A model generated the notes under the pieces. It saw nothing but the letters and a program-made list of their open reading frames with translations. It had not been told where the DNA came from and did no database searches. Below, piece by piece: positions 39,861-50,327 of a stretch of 64,000 nt of DNA (positions within the stretch are counted from its first letter, which is position 1; every line of letters begins with the position of its first letter). A program made the translations under genes and the position numbers. Source of the stretch: Bactericera cockerelli (Eukaryota > Arthropoda > Insecta > Hemiptera > Triozidae); NCBI GenBank assembly GCA_024516035.1, contig CM044962.1, forward strand, positions 4,340,131 to 4,404,130. The letters are read 5' to 3'.

Positions 39861-42066
39861 ATGGGAAGGAAGAGACTGAGAGAAAGAGAAGAAGAGGGAG
39901 AGAGAATAAGAAGAGAAGGAAAAAGAGAAGGAAGAGACTGAGAGAAAGAGAAGAAGAGGGAGAGAGAATAAGAAGAGAAGGAAAAAGAGAAGGAAGAGAC
40001 TGAGAGAAAGAGAAGAAGAGGGAGAGAGAATAAGAAGAGAAGGAAAAAGAGAAGGAAGAGACTGAGAGAAAGAGAAGAAGAGGGAGAGAGATAAAGAAAG
40101 AAGAAGGAAAAAAGAGAAGGAAGAGATGAGAGAAAGAGAAGAAGAGGGAGGAGAGAGATAAAGAAGAGAAGGAAAAAGAGAAGGAAGAGACTGAGAGAAA
40201 GAGAAGAAGAGGGGAGAGAGAATAAGAAGAGAAGGAAAAAGAGAAGGAAGAGACTGAGAGAAAGAGAAGAAGGGGGAGAGAGATAAAGAAGAGAAGGAAA
40301 AAGAGAAGGAAGAGACTGAGAGAAAGAGAAGAAGAGGGAGAGAGAATAAGAAGAGAAGGAAAAAGAGAAGGAAGAGACTGAGAGAAAGAGAAGAAGAGGG
40401 AGAGAGAATAAGAAGAGAAGGAAAAAGAGAAGGAAGAGACTGAGAGAAAGAGAAGAAGAGGGAGAGAGAATAAGAAGAGAAGGAAAAAGAGAAGGAAGAG
40501 ACTGAGAGAAAGAGAAGAAGAGGGAGAGAGAATAAGAAGAGAAGGAAAAAGAGAAGGAAGAGACTGAGAGAAAGAGAAGAAGGGGGAGAGAGATAAAAGA
40601 GAGAAGGAAAAAGAGAAGGAAGAGACTGAGAGAAAGAGAAGAAAGGAGGGAGAGAGAATAAGAAGAGAAGAGAGAAAGAAAGAAAGAGGAGAGAGAGATG
40701 GAGAAGGAAAGAAAAGAAGGAAAAGGGGAGAGGAGAGATAAGAAGAGAAGGAAAAAGAGAAGGAAGAGACTGAGAGAAAGAGAAGAAGAGGGAGAGAGAT
40801 AAAGAAGAGAAGGAAAAGAGAAGGAAGAGGATGAGAGAAAGAGAAGAAGAGGGAGAGAGAATAGAAGAGAAGGAAAGAAGGAGAGAGGAAAGACGAGAGA
40901 AAGGAAGAAGAGGGAGAGAAAAGAGAAGAAGGAAGAGGAAGAAGAGACTGAAGAAAGAGAAGGGAGAGAAAAAGAAGGAAGGAAAAGAGAGGAAGAGACG
41001 AGAGAAAGAAGAGGGAGAGAATAAGAAGAGAAGGAAAAAGAGAAGGAAGAGACTGAGAGAAAGAGAAGAAGGAAGAGAAAGAGAGAGGAATAAAGAAGAG
41101 ACGAAGGAAAAAAGAAAGGGAGAGAGAAGAAGAGAAGAAAAGAGAAGGAAGAGTGGAGAGAGAGAAAGAAAGATAGAGAAGGAAAAAGAGAAGGAAGAGA
41201 CTGAGAGAAAGAGAAGAAGAGGGAGAGAGATAAGAAGAGAAGGAAAAAAGAGAAGGAAGAGACTGAGAGAAAGAGAAGAAGAGGGAGAGAGAATAAGAAG
41301 AGAAGGAAAAAAGAGAAGGAAGAGACTGAGAGAAAGAGAAGAAGAGGGAGAGGGAAAGAAGAGAAGGAAAGAGAAGGAAGAGAGAGAGAAAGAAAAGAGG
41401 AGAGATAAGGAAGAAAGAGAGGAGATGAAGAGAGAAGAAGAGGGAGAGAGAATAAGAAGAGAAGGAAAAAGAGAAGGAAGAGACTGAGAGAAAGAGAAGA
41501 AGAAGGGAGAGAGAAATAAGAAGAGAAGGAAAAAGAGAAGGAAGAGACTGAGAGAAAGAGAAGAAGAGGAGAGAGAATAAGAAGAGAAGGAAAAAGAGAA
41601 GGAAGAGACTGAGAGAAAGAGAAGAAGAGGGAGAGAGAATAAGAAGAGAAGGAAAAAGAGAAGGAAGAGACTGAGAGAAAGAGAAGAAGAGGGAGAGAGA
41701 ATAAGAAGAGAAGGAAAAAGAGAGGGAACAGACTGAGAGAAAGAAGAAAGGGAGAGAGATAAAGAAGAGAAGGAAAAAGAGAAGGAAGAGACTGAGGGGA
41801 AAGAGAAGAAGAGGGAGAGAGATAAAGAAGAGAAGGAAAAAGAGAAGGAAGAGACTGAGAGAAAGAGAAGAAGAGGGAGAGAGATAAAGAAGAGAAGGAA
41901 AAAGAGAAGGAAGAGACTGAGAGAAAGAGAAGAAGAGGGAGAGAGAATAAGAAGAGAGAAGAAAAAAAGAGGGAACAGACTGAGAGAAAGAAAGAAGGAG
42001 GAGAGAGAATAAGAAGAGAAGGAAAAAATGAGGGAACAGACTGAGAGAAAGAAAAGAAGGGGGAAG
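39861..42066 (+). repeat. Large minisatellite, 62-bp unit, ~35 copies
   Basis: Unit contains GAAGAGACTGAGAGAAAGAG, AAGAAGAGGGAGAGAGAATA, AGAAGAGAAGGAAAAAGAG. The block GACTGAG falls at 39874, 39936 and 39998, giving an exact 62-bp period. Units from about 40670-41450 are degraded, with more indels. A recurrent AATAAGAAG/ATAAAGAAG variant distinguishes subtypes. The 811-codon minus frame through it is an artefact: an all-pyrimidine strand has no stop triplets. Confidence 0.95.
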
Positions 42067-42390
42067 GAGAGAAAGATAAAGGGGGAGAAGAGGAAGAACA
42101 AGAGCTGAAAATATGAATATTCCTAGGGTGACGGCTCCCTAGAAAACTTTTCGAATAAAATTAATAGAACACTCCAACTCGCCAAAACTTACTTTATCTG
42201 CTATTCTACTTACCCTCTACCTTCCAAACTTACTACCTCTCCTCTATATTAACCTTTTGTTTCTAAAATTAACCTCTTGTTTCTAAACTTTCATTGGGTA
42301 GGACTTTCCTTGTTCTCTCCTAAGTTGTATAAATCTGTTAAATCTCGAAAGCCCTCTCCAAAAGTCTGTATTTAACCACCTCTCCTCTAC
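42067..42390. other. No gene seen
   Basis: Degenerate CT-leaning sequence with AACCTCTTGTTTCTAAAC-type phrases repeated at 42250 and 42268. Nothing recognised. Confidence 0.5.
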
Positions 42391-42585
42391 AATAATAATT
42401 TATTATCGCCTTATTTATAGTGCCTGATTAGGACTCTGATGTCCTCCCATTATTCCAGCATTATTATTATGTGGTAAAATTCCTAATGGGAGGATAACTT
42501 ATCAAGATCATGACCCGGCTGAGATTCGAACCCACAACCTCCGGAATAACAGAGTGCCTCCTTCACCACTGAGCTCCTAAGATAG
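42391..42585 (-). mobile_element. tRNA-derived SINE, family A, near full length
   Basis: Minus strand: TAGGAGCTCAGTGGTGAAGG (A box), CGGAGGTTGTGGGTTCGAAT (B box), CCGGGTCATGATC, CCTCCCATTAGGAATTTTAC, tail ending (ATT)n. More diverged than 2101 and 61136. Confidence 0.8.
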
Positions 42586-42708
42586 ATTAACCTCGTGTCT
42601 AAACTTTCACTGGTATACATCTGTTAAAACTCCAAATTCCCTTTTCAAAAGTATATCAGTACGAGAGTCCGAGAAAGAAAAAAAAAACCCCCTGGGGCCA
42701 AAGAAGTG

Positions 42709-42765
42709 ATTCGATTCAATTCAATTCAATGTATTTTGTTTATTGTAATCTCTATGTATACATAA
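42709..42765 (-). mobile_element. Retroelement 3'-tail fragment, (ATTCA)n end
   Basis: GATTCGATTCAATTCAATTC AATGTATTTTGTTTATTG is the mirror of the tail at 6192-6283. Confidence 0.45.
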
Positions 42766-43185
42766 ATGAAATATGGACGGGAAAAGTTATAAAAGTTGAC
42801 CCCAAGTAAAATTGCCGTACGATATCAGGAAAACTATCAAAAGTCCGAAATTCCAAACCGTCCTTGAGTTTTGACCTTCCTCAAGTATTTCCTTGAGGAA
42901 GGGTCCGATTTTAAGACAGTCTTTGCCCTGGAATTTGAAATCTATCGCGATGACCTATACTTTTTATTATTTAATAACACATAAGACAAATCTAGCTTTC
43001 ATCTAATTCAATTTAGGCCACATTCTGACGTACCGTTCTCAGGATATAAGCCATAATGTTCGAAAATCGACCTTTCTTTCAGCCTTTCACGTTTTTTAAC
43101 AGATTCCAGCGCGGAACTTGAAATTTATCGCGAGGACCTATGTTTTTTATTGTAAAAAATGTCTGAGAACATCACATGCTTTTAT
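42766..43185 (+). repeat. Diverged ~181-bp tandem duplication
   Basis: GGAATTTGAAATCTATCGCG ATGACCTATACTTTTTATTA (from about 42931) repeats as GGAACTTGAAATTTATCGCG AGGACCTATGTTTTTTATTG (from about 43112). The unit includes CATTCTGAC-GTACCG/AAACCG before the next unit. Confidence 0.55.
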
Positions 43186-43199
43186 CTGAGCTTTTTGTT

Positions 43200-43400
43200 G
43201 CCATATTCTGACAAACCGGGGAGAGGGGGAGAGAGAGAGGGAAAGGGAAAAGAGAAAGAGAGGGAAAGAGTAAAGAGAGAAATAGAGAAGCAAGGAGGAA
43301 CGTTGATAAGGTATAAAAGAAAAGGCACAAGTATAGAGAGAGAGAGAGAGAGAAAGAAAAAAAGAAAGAGAAAAAGAGCAGAAACCGTTCAAAATCTTTG
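43200..43400 (+). repeat. GA-rich low complexity
   Basis: Purine-rich with (GA)n at 43336-43352. The 80-145-codon frames are compositional. Confidence 0.85.
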
Positions 43401-43640
43401 AACATTTCTATTAGCGGTAAAAAAACAAGAGGAAATGGTATAAAAAAGGAAATAGTAAAAAAATCAGAGGGAAATTGAACAAAAGAGGAAATCCCTTTTG
43501 CTATGTTGCGGTGAGGAGGTATAAATACGTCTTTGTAAACTTGGTGGTCGATATGACTTAGCAGTTGGAAGGGAGGTAAAACCTCAAACTTAGTGGTCTT
43601 TGTTTTCATTTACTTTCACATTCAGGTTTCAATTTTTGGT
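43401..43640. other. Spacer, nothing recognised
   Basis: A-rich with AGAGGAAAT/AGAGGGAAAT repeats. No gene. Confidence 0.5.
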
Positions 43641-43690
43641 ATACGTGGTGTAAGTCGTGGGTTCGTAACCCAGCCGGGACATAACAAGTA
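43641..43690 (+). mobile_element. SINE family A head fragment
   Basis: TCGTGGGTTCGTAACCCAGC CGGGACATAACAAG: B box and acceptor-like 3' stem only. Confidence 0.65.
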
Positions 43691-43756
43691 AAGAGAGAGA
43701 GAAGAGAGAGAGAGAGAGTCAGATGGAAAAAGTATGATTGCTATTGACGGTTGTGA

Positions 43757-43788
<32 letters not shown>

Positions 43789-43862
43789 ATGGGAGAGAGG
43801 GAGATAGGGAGAAAGGGAGAGAGGGAGAAAGGGAGAGAGGGAGAGAGGGAGAGAGTGAGAGA
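43691..43862 (+). repeat. (GA)n / GGGAGA repeats
   Basis: (GA)n followed by GGGAGAGAGGGAGAAA units. Confidence 0.9.
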
Positions 43863-43950
43863 TCCCAAATGGGGATAATTGTCACGTCCCCGCTGGGTTT
43901 CGAACCCGCGACCCTGGATTACCAAACTGACGGCAGACGGAGCACTCTTT
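43863..43950 (-). mobile_element. SINE family A fragment, reverse
   Basis: TCCCAAATGGGGATAATTGT CACGTCCCCGCTGGGTTTCG AACCCGCGACC: the tail start and T-arm of family A in reverse; together with 43641-43690 this brackets a GA tract between two oppositely oriented fragments. Confidence 0.65.
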
Positions 43951-44630
43951 TGGCAAAGAAGAGGAGACAGAAAGAGAGGAGCAACAGAGATAAATAAAAA
44001 TAGAGCGAAGAAATGTGATAGAGCTTGGAAGTGCGGGTGTGAAAGGAAAGGTTGAAGAGAAAAGGGTGTGAAAAAAAGGAGAAAGAGATTGGGATGTGAA
44101 AGAAAAAGTCGAAGAAAAAGGGTGTGAAAAAAAAAGATGAATCGAAGAGTGTGAAAAAAAAAGATGAAACTAAGCAAGGGTGTGAGTAAGAACACGAAGA
44201 AGATGGAGAGAGAGTCAGGCTGGGTGAGGAAATAGAGGGTGTGAATGAGAACACGAAGAAGATGGAGAGGCTATCATTATCGCTCGAGGAAAACTAAGAG
44301 GCGTGCGAGGCAACATGAGACTCATTAGAGTCAGGCTGGGTGAGGAAGTAGTGGGGCGACTGGGTGAGGAGGGAGACAGAGAGAATGAGGTAGATTGGGG
44401 AGGGAAAAATAGAGGGGATGGAAGGTTTTGAGGGAGGAGGTGAAGGAAGAGGATGAAGCGTAGACGCAGGATCTGCGGATAGTTGAAGATTGAGAGTAAG
44501 AGAGGGGAAACCTAGGGCAGAGAGGGAGAGAGGGATATAGAAAGGAAAGATAAATAGATAGAAAGATAGAGAGAGAGATAGATAGAAAGATAGAGAGAGA
44601 GAGAGTGGGAGGAGGGGGGGGGGGGGGCAA
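43951..44630 (+). repeat. A/G-rich degenerate repeats
   Basis: AGGGTGTGAAAAAAA recurs at about 44060, 44120 and 44147. AACACGAAGAAGATGGAGAG recurs at 44191 and 44252, and AGAGTCAGGCTGGGTGAGGA at 44211 and 44329. (GATA)n/(GA)n follows at 44548-44607 and poly-G at 44614-44626. Confidence 0.75.
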
Positions 44631-44639
44631 AAGAGGATT

Positions 44640-45000
44640 AGATTAATCTAATCCTGTTTTGCAATTAATACGCCCTCTAGTGGGAATTTCAACTAATCAC
44701 AGCGGATTAAAATCCTAGATATTTTATCCTGTTTCATAATTCCGTACTTAGTGATTCGTAGACTTTCAAAAGCGAAAATCCCAAAACTAGAAATTAATTC
44801 TTCCATGCAAAACTGTTACATCAGTTTCAGAAATGTTTTTGGTCGGTTTTCCTGTGTGAATGATCCCCGACTTGTCCAAACTCACCCAAGCCTTCTCAAT
44901 AAAGTTCCTATATTGGAACACATTGGAGTTGCTCACAGACGTAGATATTACAGCTTTCTCTTTTTTCACGGACATTTGCACCCAATATCCACCGCCATGG
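44640..45000. other. No gene recognised; exon-like frames on both strands
   Basis: GTGGGAATTTCAACTAATCA near 44681 is weakly like the CCAAT repeat at 640 and 51765. The minus frame 44787-44981 and plus frame from 44751 have balanced composition but match nothing I know. Confidence 0.3.
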
Positions 45001-45460
45001 TGAGAAGAGATTGCTCCCCTCTCCTACACCTCTCTTACCCTACTCCTCCTTTTCTTATCCCCTTTCCCCTTCCCCTCCAACTCTTTCTCCCCCCTCCATT
45101 CCTACCCAATCAATTTTCATCAATTTCACTGATTTCTTCCTCTCCCACACAACTCCTCCTATATCTCCCCTCTCCTCCTATATTTCCCCTTCCTGCTACT
45201 CCTCCTCCTATCTCCCATCGCTCCCGTCCTCTTCTCTCTGTCCTCCCCTATTTCTTTATCTCCTCCTCCTATTCATATACTCCTATTTTTCTCTTCCTCT
45301 CCCCCCCCTTCAACCATTACTCGTTATTTTTCCCTCCTATTTCCAATTAATACTAGTATATTCTCATAAAATTTACCTGATCTCTCCCTCTTCTACCCAA
45401 CTTCTCCTAAATCTTTATACACCTTCCCCTCCACCTTCCTTTTTCATTCCCGCTTAGTCC
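45001..45460 (+). repeat. C/T-rich low complexity
   Basis: CTCCTCCTATNTC-type pyrimidine repeats. The 199-codon and 148-codon frames are compositional. Confidence 0.8.
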
Positions 45461-45462
45461 TG

Positions 45463-45597
45463 ATTCCTGCTTAGCTCGGTGGTCAAGGCTTCGGTCTGGT
45501 AATCCAGAGGTCGTGGGTTCAAAAACCAATACTCCAGAGAGATAAGTAATACCCTGTGATTTTGAACACATACTACAGTATAAATAAGGCAATTTTT
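45463..45597 (+). mobile_element. tRNA-derived SINE, family A-like variant
   Basis: TTCCTGCTTAGCTCGGTGGT CAAGGC (A box), ATCCAGAGGTCGTGGGTTCA AAAACC (B box), ending AGTATAAATAAGGCAA. It keeps the tail end of family A but lacks the middle. Confidence 0.7.
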
Positions 45598-45785
45598 CCT
45601 TTTTCTTCTCTCTCTCTCTCTTTTTGTAGCTCGTTTTTTCCAGTATCTATAGCCAAGGAAGAGAACCTGTCTTGAAAGAACACCAAATCAAACAGTCTTA
45701 AATCCGAAAAAAAGGAAAAATATCTTATTCCACTTGCTATCAGACCTTGTTCTCAACGCAGTGTTTTTTTTTTTTTTTTTTTTTT
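45598..45785. other. Spacer with CT and poly-T runs
   Basis: (CT)n at 45607-45620 and a 25-nt T run just before the TTAA of the next element. Confidence 0.6.
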
Positions 45786-46138
45786 TTAACCCATTGCGTA
45801 CCATGGGTATCATATAAGATAGACACCATATGATTTCTGGGTACCTGGTTATCATATTATATGATAGACGGGATTATGCTTACCCTATAGGCTAGTTATC
45901 AAATGTGATAGACAGTATACTCTTTTTATACTGATTATACTGATATAACAAAATTTGCATGCTTAGTGGATTCCTTAATTGGGTATCACATGTGATAGAC
46001 ATGGACTCTATGTAAATAAAAAATATTAATTATCATAGGAAACATGTGTATCACATGTGATAGCCAGATGAAATCGATTGAATTGAGCCGGGCTCCTGGG
46101 GTTATCAGGTTAAAAGGGCTCGGTACGCAATGGGTTAA
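45786..46138. mobile_element. 345-bp piggyBac-like MITE with five palindromic motifs
   Basis: TTAA at 45786-45789 and 46135-46138. Perfect 13-bp terminal inverted repeats CCCATTGCGTACC / GGTACGCAATGGG. Inside, five copies of a palindromic motif, consensus TATCACATGTGATAGAC, start at 45808, 45850, 45897, 45984 and 46049, all in the same orientation as judged by the trailing GAC. The first three are degenerate; the last two are nearly identical. No coding capacity, so it must use transposase from elsewhere. Confidence 0.9.
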
Positions 46139-46373
46139 GTGTGTTACGTACAAGGTGACAATTTGTCACAAGGAATCAACGTAATCATAATAAATGAAAA
46201 ATGCCGGGGAAAAAATAAGGGGGTGGGGGGAAATAGGAGAGGAATAAATATAGGAGGAGGAGTAAAAATAAAAATAGGGGGAGGGAGGGGGGGAGGAAGT
46301 GATATCTTCTTATTGCCCGTGGAAAAAGTTGTCTTCATAAAGCCAAATACACTTTCTTTCTCAAAATATTTTA
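46139..46373. other. Spacer, G/A-rich
   Basis: Contains a G-rich stretch (46215-46300); overlapping frames on both strands are compositional. Confidence 0.5.
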
Positions 46374-47204
46374 CAGGGTGGTCAAAAAGTACCGCGGCGG
46401 ATTTGCATCTTTTCAAAGACTAGAGATGAGTTAGATGAGGACATGATATTTCGGATAAAGGACTATCACGAATTTATTCATTTTTTGACGTAGTCCAAAT
46501 TTCTACAGGGTAGCTACCTGAAAGTAGTAAATCAGACATCAACTTTCGATGGATAGAATCACCTTCGATAAATGAATGCATCGAGTATAAGTATTCGATT
46601 GCTTGTGTAGAATTCAACATAAATGTCGAAAATTAAATAAGAAACTGGGGGTTTCTATTTCAAAATCAAAACTAGGTGACCTTTTGTTTTTTTTTTCAAC
46701 TTTTTCTCGGAAACTTTGTTCAAATTTTGCTGGCGCCAGAAAATTGATAAATTTGTGTTAGCACTTCATTAAAAATGTCAAATCTTCAGGCCAGTCGCTA
46801 ATGAACGGATTAAATCAATCAACTTTATACACAATCAAATGGCTCCTGGCCGTGCTAGATCAGACTGATGGTGATGGGCACTCCACCATTATTCAAAATA
46901 CCAACATAGAAAAAATGTATCTTTTTAAAAGCACGGTCGAGTGTTGATGACAAAGCTGGATCGCGAGGTCAAACAGGGGAAACTGTTCAGCCGGCAAGAT
47001 TTGCAAAATATAATTATAATATATTACTTCCGAGAAATTTCTAATATTAGATATCGGAAGTATTGAGTTCGTTTTTGTAAAAAAAAAAAATATTTTTTTG
47101 CTACGATTTTAATTTTTTTCATATTTCTGGACGTTTCATATTTTTTTTTTAGTATTAGTAATTGAAAAGATAAAAATCCGTCCCAAAACTTAATGAACAC
47201 CCTG
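46374..47204. mobile_element. Mariner-type element remnant, ~830 bp
   Basis: Left end CAGGGTGGTCAAAAAGTACC and right end, in reverse, CAGGGTGTTCATTAAGTTTT, both with TA outside. Terminal identity is about 65% over 25 bp. The interior has no recognisable transposase. Positions 47024-47150 are a family G fragment. Confidence 0.5.
47024..47150 (+). mobile_element. Family G hairpin-head fragment
   Basis: TTACTTCCGAGAAATTTCTA to TATTTCTGGACGTTTCATA, in the same orientation as the 30838 copy; it stops just before the CCTC phrase. Confidence 0.75.
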
Positions 47205-47640
47205 TATAGTTGTAGTGTATAGGTTTCCTGGTATCATCTCATTCTCGTTTGAACAAGCCGCACCCTCCCCTGGTCTTATCGCCAATATTCAGGATTCTCC
47301 CCCTCTCCTTTCTCCCCTTCTCCTCTTCCTTCCCTCCTCTCCTTCTCCAAAGCCGGGATGAGAAACACCACTGGAAGCTGGAAGCGATACATTTTCCAAA
47401 TCAAACAATCAGGGATTTATTTTTACCCAGAAAACGGGGGAGAAGAAGAGAAAATCGAGGTGGTTAGGTGTGTTGTGTGTGTGTGTGTGTGGTGAGTGAG
47501 TGAGTGAGTGAGTGAGTGAGGAGAGAGAGAGAGAGAGAGGAGAGGGGAGAGAGAGAGAGAGAGAGAGAGGAAGAGAAAGAGAAAGAGGAATAAGAAATAG
47601 AGAAAGAGAGAAAATGCCTTATTCACTCATTTTTGTTTAA
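47205..47640. repeat. CT, GT, (GAGT)n and GA microsatellites
   Basis: C/T-rich at 47286-47350, (GT)n at 47473-47490, (GAGT)n at 47495-47520, (GA)n to about 47600. Confidence 0.8.
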
Positions 47641-48231
47641 CCCAGACTGGATTACCAACCGACGCCTTGACACCTATAACACATAACAGCTGTTATTATA
47701 CCACCAAATTCTAACATACTACATGTTAAGTGCCAATAGAAGTGTTTCTGTAACAAAAACATTCCAAGCAATCTAGAGATATCCCTGACCTGGAAAGGAA
47801 GGTAATAAACAGAGAGATTAACCCTTTATGATCCCAATGGACCTGGATGAGGGGGAGGAATGAACTCTCAGCAATATGAGATTATGCAGAGGGGGTATAG
47901 ATATGTAGATTGAATCTCTATTGTATACCTATTTCAAAGGGACGAAATTAAAAGTAAATATAGTTGGTAGTAAAGAAAGAAAGAGAGGAGAAGAGAGAGG
48001 GAGAGAGAGAAAAGCCAAGAGAGAGAAGTGAAAAAAAGAAAAAAATAACTTTAACATACAGGGGGAGGAGACAATGGGGGAGAGGAGAGAGAGAGAGGAG
48101 AGAGAGAGACATGAGATATAGGCAATAAAAGGGGGGGGGGGGGGGGGGGGGGGTGTTAAAGGAGGGCAATGCAGAAATGCAAAACTATTAGATTTATTTG
48201 TAGTGGACGCTGTCCATAACACAACATACTC
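47641..48231. other. No gene; GA tract and poly-G run
   Basis: Unique sequence to ~47940, then GA-rich (47970-48115), then an unusually long G run (about 48131-48153). Confidence 0.6.
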
Positions 48232-48335
48232 AAAATCTAGGCTTTACTAATATCTTCGCTAAACGGGAATGGAACCACCGACCTCCAAATTGCAAGTCCA
48301 CCGCCTTATCGATCAAAGGCTACTGAGGTCGGTTG
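48232..48335 (-). mobile_element. tRNA-derived SINE, family B, head
   Basis: Minus strand: CTCAGTAGCCTTTGATCGAT AAGGCGGTGG, TTGCAATTTGGAGGTCGGTG, B box GGTTCCATTCCCG. Confidence 0.75.
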
Positions 48336-48655
48336 GAGAATCCTGCCATGTTAGATAAAGAGCACAAAAATGTTCAATGTCAATAAACTAGCAAGGTCCT
48401 TATTCTATCTCTATATATAAATGGAAATCATACATATTCCTCGATCTTTTTTATTTCCGTGGCGAAGGAGAAAGGAAACAAAATATTCAAAAAAGTCATC
48501 AACATTCAGACGGCACAATGCCATTTCATTTCCCATCACGACAACTTTCGCCATCGAAAACCATCTAAAAAGCCCCTTCCACACCTACAGGCAGGAATAT
48601 ACAAGATCATTGGCAGAGGCCATTTCTGGAAACACTTATTCTTTACTACAATGGT
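48336..48655. other. No gene recognised
   Basis: Two open plus frames of balanced composition cover 48421-48655 before the CT tract, but neither resembles a known family; both run on into (CT)n. Confidence 0.3.
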
Positions 48656-48663
48656 ATTTACTC

Positions 48664-48699
<36 letters not shown>

Positions 48700-49150
48700 T
48701 TCTCTTTCTCTCTTTTTTCACTCTTCTTTTCTCTCTTCTCTCTCTCTTTCACTTCTCATCACTTTCTTCTCTCTATCCTGCTCTCTCTTTTCTTTCTCTT
48801 CTTCTTCTTTCTCTTGTTTCTCTCTTCTATTTCTCTTCTCTGTTTCTTTCTATCTATGCCTCTCTCTCTTTTCTTTTCTATCTATGCCTCTTTTTTATCT
48901 TTTTCAATTCTACTCTCTCTCTCTCTTCTCTCTTCTTTCTCTTTCTTTCTTTCTCTCTCTCTCTCTCTCTTCTTCTCTCTCTCTCTCCTCTCTTTTTTTA
49001 TATATATCTGACTTTCCACTCTTTCACTCCTTTTTCTTACTCTCTTTTAACTTTTTCATTATTTTCTCTTTTTACGATTCCCTCACTCTCTATTTTTATT
49101 ACTTCCCCTTTTCTTCCACTCCTCTTTCATTCTTATCTTTATGACTGACT
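48656..49150 (+). repeat. (CT)n-rich block
   Basis: CTCTCTCTTTCTCTTTCTTT repeats, fading to T-rich. Confidence 0.9.
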
Positions 49151-49640
49151 CTCTCCCTCGTACATTTATACACTTATCTATTCCAACATTGCCGTCTTAA
49201 TGGTAGCGCAGCCGTTTAATGATATGCCTGCGCTACTGAAACAGTAGCCCCCACCTCCCCCCCCCCCCGTGATGGGCGGGGTTCTGGGAAGTGAGAGGAA
49301 AAGTGGGGGGACAGAATTTTGAATTTGATTTTTTTTTAACTTTCTTATTATTAATAACATGTTCATAACTTAAGTTGTAGTTTTTTTTACAAAAATATAC
49401 ACAGATACAAAGAAGGAATACAATGTAAAGAAAAGTCTAATACAATGTGAGAAAAAAATATTGTTTTTTGATGAAAGTTATGAATAAAAAAAATAATTGA
49501 ATTTTGGTGAAAAAAAAAAAAAAAAATGTAAAAATCTTTCATTTTTGACCTGTAAAATATAACTTTATTGACAATTAATTATGAATTCAATATATGCGAC
49601 GTTTTAGCCCGAGTGAAGGAGACATGAGAGCGGGCATTTT
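49151..49640. other. No gene seen
   Basis: Includes poly-C (49255-49268), poly-A (49510-49525) and AT-rich sequence. Confidence 0.5.
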
Positions 49641-49642
49641 TC

Positions 49643-49728
49643 TCACACAAAGATTGTCTCTAGCAATCCAGAGAGGTAACGCAGCAAGTGTTCTCTCTGG
49701 ATTGCCAAAAGTCAAAAACTTTGTGTGA
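49643..49728. repeat. Two-part hairpin
   Basis: CACACAAAG (49641-49649) pairs with CTTTGTGTG (49719-49727), and GCAATCCAGAGAG (about 49664) pairs perfectly with CTCTCTGGATTGC (about 49692). The loop contains GTAACGCAGCAAGTG. Confidence 0.7.
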
Positions 49729-49816
49729 CTTTACTTGAATAGTATGTGAAACAAAATAAAATATAGAAAGAGAATCATTAGCAAGCCCTTAATATGTAAG
49801 TTACCTCTAAAGCTCA

Positions 49817-49868
49817 CTGACCTCAATAGCTTTATCGATAAGGCGGAGGACTTGTAACCAGGCGGTTA
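49817..49868 (+). mobile_element. SINE family B head fragment
   Basis: CTGACCTCAATAGCTTTATC GATAAGGCGGAGGACTTGTA ACCAGGCGG; truncated before the B box. Confidence 0.65.
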
Positions 49869-50325
49869 AGGAAGAAAAAAAAATAACAGGAGAAAGTCAG
49901 GGACGAGGAAGAGGGGAGGAGAGAAAAGACATAATACATGTTTCAATTTAAACAGCTAAATTTTTACGACCCTAAGGAAGGAGTAAGCTCCCAGAAGCCC
50001 ATTGTTACATATCCTTCCTCCTCCCCCTCCCCTTTCTGCGAGCTTCTCCCCCGCTTTTGAATTAACTTTTTATATCATTCTCCTCCAGGCGCGACCGGTG
50101 GCAAAATGATTTGTATCAAAAGAGTTTGAATTTGTTTACCATGCCAATCACAAGTCCGGCATTTGTCTAGTTTGGTAGATTTGTCTAGTTTCAATATTCT
50201 TTTTTTAATTTTAAAAGATGCAACATCACGGGCGGCTTTAAGGGGACTCAAAGTTTCAAATCCTCAATTGACCTTGGCCGGACTTTTGCCGCACCCTGTA
50301 TATATTTTTTTATTCTCTTTCCTTT
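49869..50325. other. No gene seen
   Basis: GA-rich then mixed sequence. GCCGCACCCTGTATATAT at 50288 looks like a lone right terminus of a CAGGGTG-type element; no left partner was found. Confidence 0.4.
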
Positions 50326-50327
50326 TT

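Noticed and set aside
39666..42101. 811-codon open frame on the minus strand
   Set aside because: It lies across the 62-bp purine array. A pyrimidine-only strand contains no stop triplets, and the 62-bp period forces the frame to cycle, so the Ser/Leu/Phe 'protein' is an artefact.
44787..44981. Possible exon on the minus strand (64 codons)
   Set aside because: Reasonable composition but short, overlapped by an equally open plus frame, and no family recognised.
48421..48660. Two plus-strand frames upstream of a CT tract
   Set aside because: Both stay open only because they run into (CT)n; no domain or conservation evidence.
50160..50299. Additional CAGGGTG-type element
   Set aside because: A lone CACCCTGTA terminus at about 50290 without an inverted partner.
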